From contig NZ_JXOK01000042.1 of assembly GCF_000830505.1 (NCBI RefSeq), positions 1 to 64,000 of the forward strand: a DNA stretch of 64,000 bases, written 5' to 3'. Made by a program: the position numbers and the translations under genes. The notes beneath the pieces are model-generated. The model did not search any database and was not told where the DNA came from. It saw only the letters and a list, made by a program, of their open reading frames with translations. This stretch comes from Vibrio mytili. GTDB taxonomy: Bacteria; Pseudomonadota; Gammaproteobacteria; Enterobacterales; Vibrionaceae. Positions 29,165 to 41,314 of this stretch are shown in pieces (within the stretch, counting starts at the first letter, position 1; each line of letters starts with the position of its first letter).

Positions 29165-29908
29165 ATGATCTCACTAGAGCAAGCCAAATCGCTCGTGCAG
29201 ATGCTAGAAAAGGGGCAACAAGAGCAAGCAAATATGCTCGTTGCCTCTATATATGAAAGTGCGGGAAGTCCAATGCTGCAAGAGATTGGACTATTAACTC
29301 GTGACCTTCACGATTCGTTAAAGCATTTCAATCTCGATCAACGTATGACGGAAATCGCAAAAGATGAAATCCCAGATGCCAGGGATCGTCTTAACTACGT
29401 CATCGAAAAAACTGAGCTCGCGGCAAACAAGACAATGGATGCGGTGGACTGCTGCTTTCCCATTGCTGATAACTTGAATGACTGCCTACAACAAGTTCGT
29501 CCCCAATGGAACGAGTTGATGCATGGCCGTATCGAATTAAGTGAATTCAAAGCACTTTGCCACCGTATCGATGAATTATTGGTTCAGGTGGAAGGGGATA
29601 GCACAGAACTACGCGGCCAACTGACAGAAATTCTTATGGCGCAAGACTTTCAAGACTTAACGGGACAAATTATTCGCCGAGTTATTACACTCGTGGAAGA
29701 AGTTGAAGGCCGTTTAGTGGAAATTCTTACCGTATTTTCTGGTAACAAAAGTGATGACCAGTCTCAAGTTTTACCAGAATCAGCAGATAAAAAGACTAAA
29801 CCATCATCAAGCGAAGCTGAAGGCCCTATTCTTCATCCGGAACAAAGAGAAGATGCGGTTTCATCGCAGGACGAAGTCGACGACTTGCTGTCCAGTCTTG
29901 GATTTTAA
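29165..29908 (+). CDS. cheZ: CheY-P phosphatase CheZ
   Basis: CheZ dephosphorylates CheY-P. The 247 residues form long helices with the catalytic Gln region MAQDFQDLTGQIIRRV (about 158-173) and end in the CheY-binding peptide SSQDEVDDLLSSLGF, very similar to E. coli CheZ. It starts 255 bp after cheY, an unusual gap for this operon, behind an AAAAGG ribosome site. Confidence 0.95.
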   Translation: MISLEQAKSLVQMLEKGQQEQANMLVASIYESAGSPMLQEIGLLTRDLHDSLKHFNLDQRMTEIAKDEIPDARDRLNYVIEKTELAANKTMDAVDCCFPIADNLNDCLQQVRPQWNELMHGRIELSEFKALCHRIDELLVQVEGDSTELRGQLTEILMAQDFQDLTGQIIRRVITLVEEVEGRLVEILTVFSGNKSDDQSQVLPESADKKTKPSSSEAEGPILHPEQREDAVSSQDEVDDLLSSLGF

Positions 29909-29917
29909 AGGTAACGT

Positions 29918-32160
29918 ATGAGCTACGATTTAGACGAAGATATTCTTCAGGATTTTCTTATTGAAGCTGGAGAAATTCTCGAACTGCTCTCTGAGCAGTT
30001 GGTTGAATTGGAAAATAACCCAGAAGACAAAGATTTACTTAATGCGATTTTCCGCGGCTTCCACACGGTTAAAGGTGGTGCGGGCTTCCTGTCTTTAGCT
30101 GAACTAGTGGATACCTGTCATGGCGCCGAAAACGTGTTTGACGTATTGAGAAACGGGCAACGCACGGTGACTCAAAGCCTGATGGACACCATGCTCAGAG
30201 CACTTGATACGGTGAATACTCAATTCCAAGCCGTTCAAGAGCGTGAAACTCTGCAAGCTGCGGATCCCGCTTTGCTCGAAGAACTTCATCGCTTATGTAA
30301 GCCAGAGTCGGCTGAAGAAGCAGCGGAGGCCGTGAATGACACGCCTGTTGCAGCTCAAGAGCCTGTCGTCGAAGAACCTGTAGCGGCCGAACCTGCTGAA
30401 CAAGCATCTGTAGCCACATCCAACGTGGGTTCTGTGGATGAAATTACACAGGACGAATTCGAAAAATTGCTTGATGAACTGCACGGGAAAGGTTCAGCGC
30501 CCGGTGCTCCAGTTTCTACGCCAGTAACATCGCAGCAAAGCAGCGCTTCTCCAACGGAAAGCGGTGATATCACCGATGACGAATTCGAAAAACTATTAGA
30601 TGAGTTACATGGAGTAGGAAAAAGCCCGACAGCGTCTACTTCTCAGCCTGTTGAGCCCGCAAAGCCAGAAACGCCTTCAGCGTCGACTTCGGTACCGTTG
30701 TCAGCAAATAACAGTGACAGCGACTTGATGACTGACGAAGAGTTCGAAAAGCTACTTGATGAGCTGCATGGCACCGGCAAAGGCCCTACGCTTGAAGAGC
30801 TAGAAGCTGCAACCAAGCCTGCCGCTGCAAATAGTGCACCTCCGAGTACGCCGACAAGCGAGCCAAAACAACCGATAACGACGCCGAAAGCAGAAGCGCC
30901 TAAGCAAGAAAAAGCACAATCTCAACCTGTTGCGGTCAAAGAAGAAGCGAAAGCTGCTGCGCCTGTGGTGAAAAAACCGCAAGCAGAAGCGACAGTTCGT
31001 GTCGATACATCAACGCTTGATACCATCATGAATATGGTTGGCGAGTTGGTGCTGGTGCGTAACCGACTGTTAAGCCTTGGCTTAAATAGTAACGACGAAG
31101 AAATGTCGAAAGCGGTCTCGAACCTAGATGTCGTTACCGCGGATCTTCAGGGTGCGGTGATGAAAACACGCATGCAGCCAATCAAAAAAGTGTTCGGCCG
31201 CTTCCCGCGTGTCGTACGTGACCTCGCTCGTAACTTAAATAAAGACATTGTGCTCGAAATGCGCGGTGAAGAAACCGACTTAGATAAAAACCTTGTGGAA
31301 GCATTGGCCGATCCTTTGATTCACTTGGTGCGTAACTCAGTCGATCATGCATTGAAATGCCAGAAGCGCGATTAGAAGCCGGAAAGTCACGCACTGGTAA
31401 GGTTATTCTTGCTGCGTCTCAAGAGGGTGATCATATTGAACTTTCTATCGTCGATGATGGCGGTGGTATGGATCCAAACAAACTTCGTGGTATTGCGGTA
31501 AAACGTGGAATGATGGACGAAGATGCTGCTGCTCGTCTGACGGATAAAGAGTGTTTCAATCTGATTTTTGCACCGGGTTTCTCGAGCAAAGATAAAATTT
31601 CAGATATCTCGGGCCGTGGTGTCGGTATGGATGTGGTGAAAACGGCAATCAATACTCTAAATGGCTCGATAGATATTGACTCTGAGTTAGGTAAAGGCAC
31701 CAAGATTACCATCAAAGTTCCGCTTACCTTGGCCATCTTACCGACCTTAATGGTGGGCGTTGGTGGTCATCCGTTTGCGCTGCCTCTAGCATCCGTAAAC
31801 GAGATTTTCCATTTGGATTTAAGCCGCACGAACGTGGTGGATGGTCAATTGACGATTATTGTCCGTGATAAGTCGATTCCACTGTTCTATTTACAAAACT
31901 GGTTATCAAATAAACCGAAAAATGTTGAGCAACGTACAGGTCATGGTCACGTCGTGATTGTGCAACTTGGCAGTCAACGTGTTGGTTTTGTTGTCGATAC
32001 ACTGATCGGTCAGGAAGAGGTGGTGATAAAACCATTGGACAAGTTGCTGCAAGGCACTCCTGGCATGGCTGGTGCAACGATTACCAGTGATGGACACATC
32101 GCATTGATTTTAGATGTGCCAGATTTATTGACTCGATACGCGTCCGCTTCACGCATATAA
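29918..32160 (+). CDS. cheA: Chemotaxis histidine kinase CheA (disrupted by a -1 frameshift)
   Basis: CheA is the array kinase that phosphorylates CheY and CheB. The P1 domain carries His49 (FRGFHTVKGGAGF). A long low-complexity linker (about 130-355) follows, with three copies of a DEFEKLLDELHG motif at residues 176-190, 218-232 and 271-285, and no recognisable P2 domain. P3 dimerisation and P4 ATPase regions come next. The frame stops at 31375 in the P4 N box; a missing G at about 31349 (CATGGCATT read as CATGCATT) restores NSVDHGIEMPEARL and the remaining P4 G boxes and CheW-like P5 domain to 32160. Repaired length is 747 residues. Confidence 0.94.
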
Positions 32161-32170
32161 GTGGTTGTTT

Positions 32171-32238
32171 ATACAAGCGTGTAGTTATTTATACAAGCCT
32201 GTACTTATATAAGCGTATAGTTATATAAGCGTATAGTT
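32171..32238 (+). repeat. Four imperfect 16-bp direct repeats between cheA and cheB
   Basis: Units begin at 32171, 32191, 32207 and 32223 with consensus ATAyAAGCGTrTAGTT. The last two copies are identical, and four extra bases (ATTT) separate the first from the second. The array fills most of the 92-bp gap between cheA and cheB. It is AT-rich and might act as a spacer or binding array; I see no known operator in it. Confidence 0.8.
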
Positions 32239-32252
32239 ATAAAAGGAATAAA

Positions 32253-33371
32253 ATGGCGATTAAAGTACTGGTAGTTGATGATTCGAGCTTTTTCCGACGC
32301 CGTGTTAGTGAAATCATTAACTCTGAAACGCGCTTGGAAGTGATCGATGTTGCGGTCAACGGTCGAGAGGCTGTAGAGAAAGCTAAGTCTCTTAAGCCAG
32401 ACGTCATTACGATGGACATCGAAATGCCAGTGATGGATGGCATCACGGCTGTACGTGAGATCATGGCAGCTTGTCCAACACCGATCCTAATGTTTTCTTC
32501 TTTGACGCATGATGGAGCGAAAGCAACGTTAGATGCGCTAGATGCTGGCGCATTGGATTTCTTGCCTAAAAAGTTTGAAGACATCGCACGTAACCGTGAC
32601 GAAGCCGTTTCGTTACTTCAACAACGCGTTATTCAAATTGCCTCTAAACGTGCATTTTTGCGCCGACCAATGGCAAGGACAGCAACATCACCTTTAGCAT
32701 CGTCGACGAAACTGAGCTCAAGTCGTGTCGCTGTCTCAGCACCTGTCACCTCCGCGGCTCGTGCGGTTGCGACTAAGTTTCGTGCCTCGGGTAAAAAGTA
32801 TCAGTTGACGGCGATCGGTACCTCCACGGGCGGTCCCGTGGCTTTGCAAAAGATTTTGACTCGCTTGCCGATGAATTACCCTCATCCCATCGTGCTGATT
32901 CAACACATGCCTGCAACCTTTACTGCCGCGTTTGCTAGTCGTTTGAATTCTTTGTGTAAAATACAAGTGAAAGAAGCGCAAGATGGCGATGTGCTCAAGC
33001 CTGGTGTGGCTTATTTGGCGCCCGGTGGTAAGCAGATGATGGTCGATGGCCGTGCCGGTGCGGCTAGATTACGTATCATTGACGGTGGTGAGCGTATGAA
33101 CTACAAGCCATGCGTTGATGTTACGTTTGGCTCGGCCGCCAAAGTATACGGCGATAAAGTCCTTTCGATGGTGCTTACTGGTATGGGAGCAGATGGTCGA
33201 GAAGGTGCACGCATGTTGAAATCTGCTGGCTCAACGATTTGGGCGCAAGACGAAGAAAGCTGTGTTGTCTATGGTATGCCGCAGGCGGTTGCAAAGGCAG
33301 GGATCTCTAGCGAAGATTTGCCACTTGAGCGTATTGCTGAGCGTATCTTGATCGAAGTAGGTTTGGCGTAG
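32253..33371 (+). CDS. cheB: Chemotaxis methylesterase CheB
   Basis: CheB removes methyl groups from (and deamidates) chemoreceptors when phosphorylated by CheA. The receiver domain has Asp55 ([13 protein letters not shown]). The C-terminal esterase domain shows the catalytic Ser in GTSTGGP, His in LIQHMP and Asp in GMGADGREG. Length is 372 residues. A CheR gene is not in this window. Confidence 0.95.
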   Translation: MAIKVLVVDDSSFFRRRVSEIINSETRLEVIDVAVNGREAVEKAKSLKPDVITMDIEMPVMDGITAVREIMAACPTPILMFSSLTHDGAKATLDALDAGALDFLPKKFEDIARNRDEAVSLLQQRVIQIASKRAFLRRPMARTATSPLASSTKLSSSRVAVSAPVTSAARAVATKFRASGKKYQLTAIGTSTGGPVALQKILTRLPMNYPHPIVLIQHMPATFTAAFASRLNSLCKIQVKEAQDGDVLKPGVAYLAPGGKQMMVDGRAGAARLRIIDGGERMNYKPCVDVTFGSAAKVYGDKVLSMVLTGMGADGREGARMLKSAGSTIWAQDEESCVVYGMPQAVAKAGISSEDLPLERIAERILIEVGLA

Positions 33372-33379
33372 GAATAATC

Positions 33380-34148
33380 ATGATTGTTTGGAGTGTAGCT
33401 AACCAAAAAGGCGGGGTGGGCAAAACCACATCCACAGTGACCCTTGCAGGGCTACTGAGCCAACAAGGTCATCGTGTACTCTTGGTCGACACCGATCCTC
33501 ACGCTTCGCTAACGACCTACCTTGGTTACGACCCTGACGGCGTGACGTCGAGCTTATTTGATCTGTTTCAGCTAAAAGCATTTTCCCGAGAGGTAGTGAA
33601 GCCACTGATATTAGAGACTGACATCGAGCGGATTGACATGATTCCAGCTCATATGTCGCTCGCGACCCTAGATCGTGTTATGGGTAACCGTAATGGTATG
33701 GGTTTGATATTAAAGCGCGCGCTCAAAGCGGTCTCGCAAGATTATGACTATGTATTGATTGATTGCCCCCCTATTCTGGGAGTAATGATGGTTAATGCCT
33801 TGGCGGCTAGCGATCGTATTTTGATTCCTGTTCAAACAGAATTCCTAGCGATGAAAGGCTTAGAGCGCATGATGCGTACGTTAACCATCATGCAGAAGTC
33901 ACGTCCGGGTGGATTTAAAGTGACGATTGTTCCGACCATGTACGATAAGCGAACTCGTGCGTCATTGCAGACGTTAACTCAGTTGAAGCGAGATTATCCG
34001 AATCAAGTCTGGGCGTCTGCGGTACCGATCGACACTAAGTTTCGAGACGCAAGCTTAAAACGTTTACCTGCCTCTCATTTTGCTTCAGGTAGTCGAGGTG
34101 TGTTTGCTTACAAACAACTGTTGATTTACTTGGAGAGGTTAGCGTTAG

Positions 34149-34159
<11 letters not shown>
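33380..34159 (+). CDS. parC: ParA-like chemotaxis array-positioning ATPase ParC
   Basis: This is a 259-residue ParA/Soj ATPase with Walker A NQKGGVGKTTS near the N-terminus and the switch DTDPHASLT. In vibrios the copy encoded between cheB and cheW is ParC, which recruits chemotaxis arrays to the pole and helps both daughter cells inherit them. There is no parB gene here, so it is not a plasmid or chromosome partition system. It overlaps parP by 11 bp. The symbol parC is also used for topoisomerase IV, an unrelated protein. Confidence 0.9.
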
Positions 34160-35204
<1,045 letters not shown>

Positions 35205-35239
35205 ATTTTGGTCGGGAACGACATTAACGAGGATTAACT

Positions 35240-35734
35240 ATGTCTCAAGCTTTTGAAGTAGAAGTAAAGAAAGATGCATCGACTGACGAAGTTCTTCAGT
35301 GGGTGACGTTCCAGTTAGAGGAAGAAACTTACGGCATCAATGTGATGCAAGTGCGTGAGGTGCTTCGCTACACAGAAATTGCGCCCGTTCCAGGTGCTCC
35401 AGATTATGTACTGGGAATTATTAACCTACGTGGTAACGTGGTTACGGTTATTGATACCCGGTCACGATTTGGCTTAATGGAAGGTGAAGTAACGGACAAT
35501 ACGCGCATTATCGTTATTGAGTCGGAGCGTCAAGTTATTGGCATCTTAGTTGATAGTGTTGCTGAGGTTGTTTACCTACGCTCTTCTGAAATAGATACGA
35601 CACCTTCTGTCGGTACCGATGAAAGTGCTAAATTTATCCAGGGTGTGAGCAACCGTGACGGTAAGTTGCTGATCTTAGTTGACTTGAATAAGCTTCTAAG
35701 TGACGATGAGTGGGATGAAATGGCTCACCTTTAA
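35240..35734 (+). CDS. cheW: Chemotaxis adaptor protein CheW
   Basis: CheW couples receptors to CheA. The single CheW domain of 164 residues shows YGINVMQVREVLRYTEIAPV and GIINLRGNVVTVIDTR, both characteristic. It has its own ribosome site (GAGGATT) 36 bp after parP. Confidence 0.95.
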   Translation: MSQAFEVEVKKDASTDEVLQWVTFQLEEETYGINVMQVREVLRYTEIAPVPGAPDYVLGIINLRGNVVTVIDTRSRFGLMEGEVTDNTRIIVIESERQVIGILVDSVAEVVYLRSSEIDTTPSVGTDESAKFIQGVSNRDGKLLILVDLNKLLSDDEWDEMAHL

Positions 35735-35748
35735 TTGGCTGAATAAAC

Positions 35749-36240
35749 ATGGCTGAACAAATCTTGCAGTCACTACCATTCATTGCGGGTGGTATTGCTT
35801 TTATATTGTTGGTTTTGGTTGTTGTGCAGATGCGCTCTCGCTCAGTTTTGCAAAGGCAACTTGATCAACAGCGAAAGCATGCACGAAATGCAGACAAAGA
35901 AGTCGAAAAGCTAACTAAGCAGTTGCTTGAAGTTCGCTCAGTGGTGGTTGGCTTAGGCCAAAAGGTCACAGAGCAGCAAGACATTCTGAAACACCTCAAT
36001 GAACGAATCCGCGAGTTGGAGCATGCTGATACGGACGGCCGTTTGTATAGCCGAGCGTCCAAGATGGTTCAACTAGGTGCAGATATCAATGAACTGATTG
36101 AAGAGTGTGAGTTACCCAAGGCCGAAGCTGAGTTAATGCTCTCACTGCAAAAGAAATTAGCGGGGCAAGAAAAAGTTCCGCCATTGAGTGGTCAGCCTAC
36201 GGAGAGCGCCAGCCAGACAGGTCGTGGTCGACGACGTTAA
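35749..36240 (+). CDS. DUF2802 membrane-anchored coiled-coil protein
   Basis: This 163-residue protein has one N-terminal transmembrane helix (about residues 10-27), a coiled-coil segment (30-90) and a C-terminal helical DUF2802 region with DGRLYSRASKMVQLGADINEL split over two helices. It is conserved next to cheW in vibrios and related polar flagellates, but I know of no proven function. Its place as last gene of the chemotaxis operon, with a terminator behind it, suggests a role in arrays or polar flagellar function. Confidence 0.85.
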   Translation: MAEQILQSLPFIAGGIAFILLVLVVVQMRSRSVLQRQLDQQRKHARNADKEVEKLTKQLLEVRSVVVGLGQKVTEQQDILKHLNERIRELEHADTDGRLYSRASKMVQLGADINELIEECELPKAEAELMLSLQKKLAGQEKVPPLSGQPTESASQTGRGRRR

Positions 36241-36248
36241 AAATTAAA

Positions 36249-36271
36249 AAGAAGCTTAGGCTTCTTTTTTT
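36249..36271 (+). terminator. Terminator of the chemotaxis operon
   Basis: AAGAAGC pairs with GCTTCTT around a TTAG loop and runs into a T-tract. It starts 9 bp after the DUF2802 gene stop. Confidence 0.88.
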
Positions 36272-36459
36272 GTGCCTTGCATTTTCTAGATGCTATCCCT
36301 AACGAGAAGCGTTCTGATCCTACTACTGTCCTGAACAAGTCATTATGTCTAGAGGTAGCCAATTGTGGTTATTTTTATAAAAATGTGATGATAAGTTAAC
36401 AAAAATACAGGAACTTACGATTCTGTCTTGCCCATAATCCTGTTTCGTAGCAAGTAAGC

Positions 36460-36470
36460 TGTGATACTAT
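36460..36470 (+). promoter_or_regulatory. Possible promoter of the ccm operon
   Basis: TGTGATACTAT resembles an extended -10 element (TGn followed by a TATACT-like box) about 32 bp before ccmA. No convincing -35 box is seen, so this is tentative. Confidence 0.35.
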
Positions 36471-36501
36471 TGCAGCCCGTTTGTTTTTTAGTTGATCCCC
36501 T

Positions 36502-37119
36502 ATGTTAGAAGTCTCTCACCTGACCGCGATTCGTGATGAAAGGGTATTGTTTGAAAACCTAGAATTTAACATTAAGCCGGGTGAATTAGTCCAGATCGAA
36601 GGGCGTAATGGTACAGGTAAAACCACTTTGCTTCGCATCATAACCGGAATAGGAGACAGAGAAGAAGGCTTCATCAAATGGAAAGGCGAAAAGATTGAAA
36701 AATCACGTGATATTTTCCATCAAGATTTGCTTTTTCTTGGGCATCAAACAGGCATTAAACGAGAACTCACCGCGTTAGAAAACCTCCGTTTCTATCAATC
36801 GATTCAAAATAACAGCGCCTCTGATGAAGAGATTTTTTCGGCGTTAACGCAAGTCGGGCTGGCTGGGCGAGAAGAAGTGCCTGTTGCAAAACTATCCGCT
36901 GGTCAACAAAGACGAGTCGCCTTAGCAAGATTGTGGTTGAGTAAACAAATTTTATGGATTTTAGATGAACCACTCACGGCAATTGATAAGCAAGGTGTTA
37001 AGGTTCTTGAAACCTTATTCATGCGTCATGTTGATAATGGGGGCATCGTGATATTAACCACGCACCAAGACATGTTTGCGGACAGTCCAAAGCTTAGAAA
37101 AATCAAATTGGGTGATTGA
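36502..37119 (+). CDS. ccmA: Haem exporter ATP-binding protein CcmA
   Basis: CcmA is the ATPase of the CcmABCD complex that releases haem-loaded CcmE. The 205 residues hold Walker [10 protein letters not shown], the ABC signature LSAGQQRR and Walker B ILWILDEP. First gene of the ccmABCDEFGHI operon. Confidence 0.94.
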   Translation: MLEVSHLTAIRDERVLFENLEFNIKPGELVQIEGRNGTGKTTLLRIITGIGDREEGFIKWKGEKIEKSRDIFHQDLLFLGHQTGIKRELTALENLRFYQSIQNNSASDEEIFSALTQVGLAGREEVPVAKLSAGQQRRVALARLWLSKQILWILDEPLTAIDKQGVKVLETLFMRHVDNGGIVILTTHQDMFADSPKLRKIKLGD

Positions 37120-37120
37120 T

Positions 37121-37789
37121 ATGATTGCATCGATGACCACCATCATTCGCCGCGAATTGTTAATCGCGTTTCGTCGTCAGGCCGATATTTTAAACCCACT
37201 GTGGTTTTTTATTATTGTCATTACCTTGTTTCCTCTCAGTATTGGGCCTGAACCAAATTTGTTAGCACGTATTGCAGCGGGCATTGTTTGGGTTGCCGCA
37301 TTACTATCTGCCTTATTATCATTGGAGCGCCTGTTTCGTGATGATTTTCAAGATGGTGCATTGGAACAGATGATGTTAATGCCAATGCCATTGCAACTAG
37401 TAGTGGTTTCAAAGGTCATAGCACATTGGTTATTAACGGGATTGCCTCTTATCCTGATTAGCCCATTATTGGCGGTGTTACTTTCGCTCGATTTCAATAC
37501 TTGGCTATCGGTTGTGTTGACTTTGATGATCGGTACTCCGACGCTAAGTTTTATTGGGGCGATTGGTGTTGCCCTAACAGTTGGGTTACAAAAGGGTGGC
37601 GTACTGTTAAGTTTGCTTATTCTTCCGCTCTATATCCCAATTTTGATTTTTGCAACATCGGCAATTGATGCTGCTGCACTCGGTATGGCGTATAACGGTC
37701 AATTAGCAATATTAGGTGCGATGCTTATGGGCGCGATGACATTAACGCCTTTTGCTATCAGTGCCGCACTACGAGTTAGTGTTAATTAA
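37121..37789 (+). CDS. ccmB: Haem exporter membrane protein CcmB
   Basis: This is a 222-residue membrane protein with about six hydrophobic helices, the permease partner of CcmA. I choose the ATG at 37121 (MIASMTTIIRRELLIAFRR) just after the ccmA stop; an open frame upstream from 37076 lies inside ccmA. The family motif FFRDDFQDGALEQ is seen here as LFRDDFQDGALEQ. Confidence 0.94.
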   Translation: MIASMTTIIRRELLIAFRRQADILNPLWFFIIVITLFPLSIGPEPNLLARIAAGIVWVAALLSALLSLERLFRDDFQDGALEQMMLMPMPLQLVVVSKVIAHWLLTGLPLILISPLLAVLLSLDFNTWLSVVLTLMIGTPTLSFIGAIGVALTVGLQKGGVLLSLLILPLYIPILIFATSAIDAAALGMAYNGQLAILGAMLMGAMTLTPFAISAALRVSVN

Positions 37790-37896
37790 CTCATTTAAGC
37801 ACCAGCGAATCGGTGTTCGATCAAAGAATTATTATTAAAGCACTGCTACGGTCCAACCTTTAGACAGTGTCCCTGAAGTAAGAGTGAGAACAAAAC

Positions 37897-38640
37897 ATGT
37901 GGAAATGGCTACATCCTTACGCCAAGCCAGAAGCAGCTTACCATTTGAGCGGTAAGTTTCTGCCTTGGTTTTCTGTATTGGCCCTCGTATGCTTATCGGT
38001 TGGTACGGTTTGGGGACTGGCATTTGCGCCTTCCGACTACCAACAAGGTGACAGCTTCCGAATCATCTACATCCATGTCCCTGCTGCGATTTGGTCAATG
38101 GGCATATATATGTCGATGGCAATTGCCGCATTCATTGGCTTAGTATGGCAGGTACGTCTGTCTGACATGGCGGCACTTGCGATGGCGCCGATTGGTGCGG
38201 TGTTTACCTTTATCGCTCTTCTCACTGGTGCTGTTTGGGGCAAACCGATGTGGGGGACTTGGTGGGTCTGGGATGCCCGTCTTACCTCAGAATTGATTCT
38301 TCTATTTCTTTACCTTGGTGTTATTGCGTTGTATCACGCATTTGACGATCAAAAAACAGCAGCCAAAGCCGCGGGTATTCTAGCGATTGTTGGCGTTGTG
38401 AATTTACCTATCATTCACTTTTCCGTTGAGTGGTGGAATACCTTGCACCAAGGTGCGACGATTACGAAATTTGAACAACCTTCTATCTCATCCGACATGC
38501 TTTGGCCGTTATTGCTGAACATTTTTGGTTTTGCATTTTTCTTTGGCGCAGTGACTATGGTGCGTTTTCGCAACGAAATCATCAGTAAAGAGAGTCACCG
38601 TCCTTGGGTGCGTAAACTTGCAACAGAACACACTCAGTGA
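37897..38640 (+). CDS. ccmC: Haem transporter CcmC
   Basis: CcmC binds haem and hands it to CcmE at the outer face of the inner membrane. The 247 residues have six membrane helices and the tryptophan-rich WWD motif (WGTWWVWDARLTSE), with conserved His residues in the flanking periplasmic loops (one in IIYIHVPAAIWS). A 107-bp gap separates it from ccmB. Confidence 0.95.
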   Translation: MWKWLHPYAKPEAAYHLSGKFLPWFSVLALVCLSVGTVWGLAFAPSDYQQGDSFRIIYIHVPAAIWSMGIYMSMAIAAFIGLVWQVRLSDMAALAMAPIGAVFTFIALLTGAVWGKPMWGTWWVWDARLTSELILLFLYLGVIALYHAFDDQKTAAKAAGILAIVGVVNLPIIHFSVEWWNTLHQGATITKFEQPSISSDMLWPLLLNIFGFAFFFGAVTMVRFRNEIISKESHRPWVRKLATEHTQ

Positions 38641-38651
38641 GGTAATTGATT

Positions 38652-38858
38652 ATGCATTTTGAATCTCTGAGCGACTTTTTTGCCATGGGCGGCTATGCAT
38701 CATACGTATGGAGCGCGTTTAGTATTACTTTCTTATCCATGCTGATTCTTCTGATCACCAGCCTTCGTCGCGGTGATGCATTATTGAAAGAAGTGAAAGC
38801 AAAAATTGAGCGCCAAGCACGTATTGACGCAGCAAAGAATATGGAGAACACCCTATGA
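38652..38858 (+). CDS. ccmD: Haem exporter protein CcmD
   Basis: This is a small, single-helix membrane protein of 68 residues needed for release of holo-CcmE. It starts at the ATG at 38652 ([20 protein letters not shown]). It has the typical DFF.MGGYA.YVW pattern and a charged C-terminal tail. It overlaps ccmE by 4 bp. Confidence 0.93.
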   Translation: MHFESLSDFFAMGGYASYVWSAFSITFLSMLILLITSLRRGDALLKEVKAKIERQARIDAAKNMENTL

Positions 38859-39340
38859 ATCCGAGACGTAAAAAGAGGCTGGGAATTGTCTTGGCAATCT
38901 TTATCGGTATCAGTGCGACCATCGGTTTAATTATCTACGCACTCAACCAGAACATGGACTTGTTCTACACGCCAACAGAACTGGTCAATGGTAAGCCTGA
39001 TGGTACGAAACCGGAAGTTGGTCAGCGTTTGCGCATTGGTGGCATGGTGGTAAAAGGTTCGGTGCGTCGCGACCCTAACTCTCTTAAAGTCAGCTTTGAC
39101 CTACATGATATTGGCCCTAAAGTCACGGTGACCTACGATGGTATTCTGCCGGATTTGTTCCGTGAAGGTCAGGGGATTGTTGCACAAGGTGTACTCAAAG
39201 ATGCCACCACCATCGAAGCTTTCGAGGTGTTAGCCAAGCATGACGAAGAATACATGCCTCCAGAAATTGCAGAAGCGATGAAAAAAACGCATGAGCCTTT
39301 GCAATACACAACTGAACAGACACAAGGAAGCGGTCAATGA
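38855..39340 (+). CDS. ccmE: Haem chaperone CcmE
   Basis: CcmE carries haem covalently in the periplasm. The 161 residues include an N-terminal anchor (about 10-30), a beta-barrel OB domain and the haem-binding His129 with Tyr133 ([12 protein letters not shown]). ATGA overlaps couple it to ccmD and ccmF. Confidence 0.95.
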   Translation: MNPRRKKRLGIVLAIFIGISATIGLIIYALNQNMDLFYTPTELVNGKPDGTKPEVGQRLRIGGMVVKGSVRRDPNSLKVSFDLHDIGPKVTVTYDGILPDLFREGQGIVAQGVLKDATTIEAFEVLAKHDEEYMPPEIAEAMKKTHEPLQYTTEQTQGSGQ

Positions 39341-41313
39341 TTGCTGAAATCGGTCACTTTGCCCTCATTTTATCACTCGCGATGGCCGCATTGCTGAGTA
39401 TATTACCGTTGTGGGGAGCATCGAATAACAATACCATGCTGATGAACACTGCAAGACCGTTATCTTGGTCCATGTTTCTTATGCTGTTGTTCTCTTTTGC
39501 CATTTTATGTTGGGCATTTTATACCAACGACTTTACGCTTCAGTACGTTGCGAGCAACTCCAATAGCCAGCTTCCTTGGTACTACCGCATAACCGCGGTT
39601 TGGGGGGCGCACGAAGGCTCGTTGTTGCTTTGGGTGCTGATTCAAGCCGCGTGGACGGTCGCGGTTGCAACATTCAGTCGTGGTATGCCACAGGAATCGG
39701 TAGCACGTGTATTAGCGGTGATGGGGATGATTTCCGTCGGCTTTCTGATGTTTATCATTTTCACCTCTAGCCCATTTTTGCGTACGTTGCCTTTCTTCCC
39801 CGTTGATGGCCGTGATTTGAACCCACTACTTCAAGATCCAGGGCTAATCGTACATCCCCCTATGCTATATATGGGATACGTTGGATTTTCTGTTGCTTTT
39901 TCTTTCGCTATCGCGTCATTAATGACAGGGCGTCTTGATACCGCATGGGCTCGTTGGTCTCGTCCTTGGACGACGGCAGCTTGGGTATTTCTAACGTTAG
40001 GCATCGCACTCGGCTCTTGGTGGGCATACTACGAGCTTGGCTGGGGTGGCTGGTGGTTCTGGGATCCAGTAGAAAACGCATCATTTATGCCGTGGTTGGC
40101 CGGTACCGCGTTAATGCACTCGCTTGCGGTAACTGAAAAGCGCGGGACATTTAAAGCTTGGACGGTATTGCTGGCAATCTCTGCTTTTTCTCTCAGTTTG
40201 CTTGGCACCTTCTTGGTTCGTTCCGGTATTTTAGTGTCGGTACACGCGTTTGCTTCTGATCCGTCACGCGGTATGTTTATCCTCGGCTTCCTTGTATTTG
40301 TTATCGGTGGCTCGTTACTGCTCTTTGCTTTAAAAGGCGCGTCGGTCAGAGTCAGAGGCAACTTCGAGTTAGTCTCTCGTGAAAACGTGTTGCTGGGGAA
40401 TAACGTCTTATTGATTGCGGCACTTGTTGTGGTGCTGGTGGGCACACTGTTGCCACTGGTTCACAAACAGATAGGTCTCGGCTCTGTGTCAATCGGCGCA
40501 CCGTTTTTCGATATGTTGTTTGCATGGTTGATGATGCCATTTGCTTTCTTACTTGGCATTGGTCCTTTGATTCGCTGGAAGCGAGATCAGTTATCATCCA
40601 TTGTTAAGCCAATGATTGTTTCCGGTGTCACTTCTTTTGTTCTGGGCGCTATTTGTGTCTACCTGTTTGCTGATTACTTCTCAACCATGGCTTACATCGG
40701 GTGGGTGATGGCCATTTGGATTATCGCAATGCATGGGTTTGAACTGCATGAGCGCGCGACACACCGTCATACCTTCATTGATGGCGTTCGCAAGCTGCAA
40801 CGCAGTCACTGGGCGATGATGTGCGGACATATTGGTCTGGCTGTTACCATTATTGGTATTGCAATGGTGCAAAACTACAGTATCGAACGCGACGTACGTT
40901 TGGCACCGGGGGAGCACTTCCAAATCCAAGGCTATGATTTTTATTTCTCAGGCTTACGTGATAAAGACGGTCCGAACTACGATGGTTACATTGCAGACTT
41001 TGAAGTGACTCATGATGGGCAATACATCAATACCCTGCACGCGGAGAAGCGCTTCTACCGAACCGCAAAATCCATGATGACAGAAGCGGCAATCGATCGC
41101 GGCGTGACGCGTGATCTCTACATTGCGATGGGTGAGCGTCTAGATGATAACCGTTCTTGGGCTGTCCGTATTTACTACAAGCCGTTCGTACGTTGGATCT
41201 GGGCAGGCGCGCTGATCATGGCGATTGGTGGTGGGCTTGCTATCTCTGACAAACGTTATCGATTCCGTAAGTCGTCGAAGTTAAGTGATAAGACAAAGGA
41301 GCAAGTGGCCTAG
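39337..41313 (+). CDS. ccmF: Cytochrome c haem lyase subunit CcmF
   Basis: CcmF, with CcmH/I, attaches haem to apocytochrome c. The 658-residue multi-pass membrane protein has the WWD motif ([20 protein letters not shown]) and conserved His residues. Length is normal for the family. Confidence 0.95.
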   Translation: MIAEIGHFALILSLAMAALLSILPLWGASNNNTMLMNTARPLSWSMFLMLLFSFAILCWAFYTNDFTLQYVASNSNSQLPWYYRITAVWGAHEGSLLLWVLIQAAWTVAVATFSRGMPQESVARVLAVMGMISVGFLMFIIFTSSPFLRTLPFFPVDGRDLNPLLQDPGLIVHPPMLYMGYVGFSVAFSFAIASLMTGRLDTAWARWSRPWTTAAWVFLTLGIALGSWWAYYELGWGGWWFWDPVENASFMPWLAGTALMHSLAVTEKRGTFKAWTVLLAISAFSLSLLGTFLVRSGILVSVHAFASDPSRGMFILGFLVFVIGGSLLLFALKGASVRVRGNFELVSRENVLLGNNVLLIAALVVVLVGTLLPLVHKQIGLGSVSIGAPFFDMLFAWLMMPFAFLLGIGPLIRWKRDQLSSIVKPMIVSGVTSFVLGAICVYLFADYFSTMAYIGWVMAIWIIAMHGFELHERATHRHTFIDGVRKLQRSHWAMMCGHIGLAVTIIGIAMVQNYSIERDVRLAPGEHFQIQGYDFYFSGLRDKDGPNYDGYIADFEVTHDGQYINTLHAEKRFYRTAKSMMTEAAIDRGVTRDLYIAMGERLDDNRSWAVRIYYKPFVRWIWAGALIMAIGGGLAISDKRYRFRKSSKLSDKTKEQVA

Positions 41314-41314
41314 T

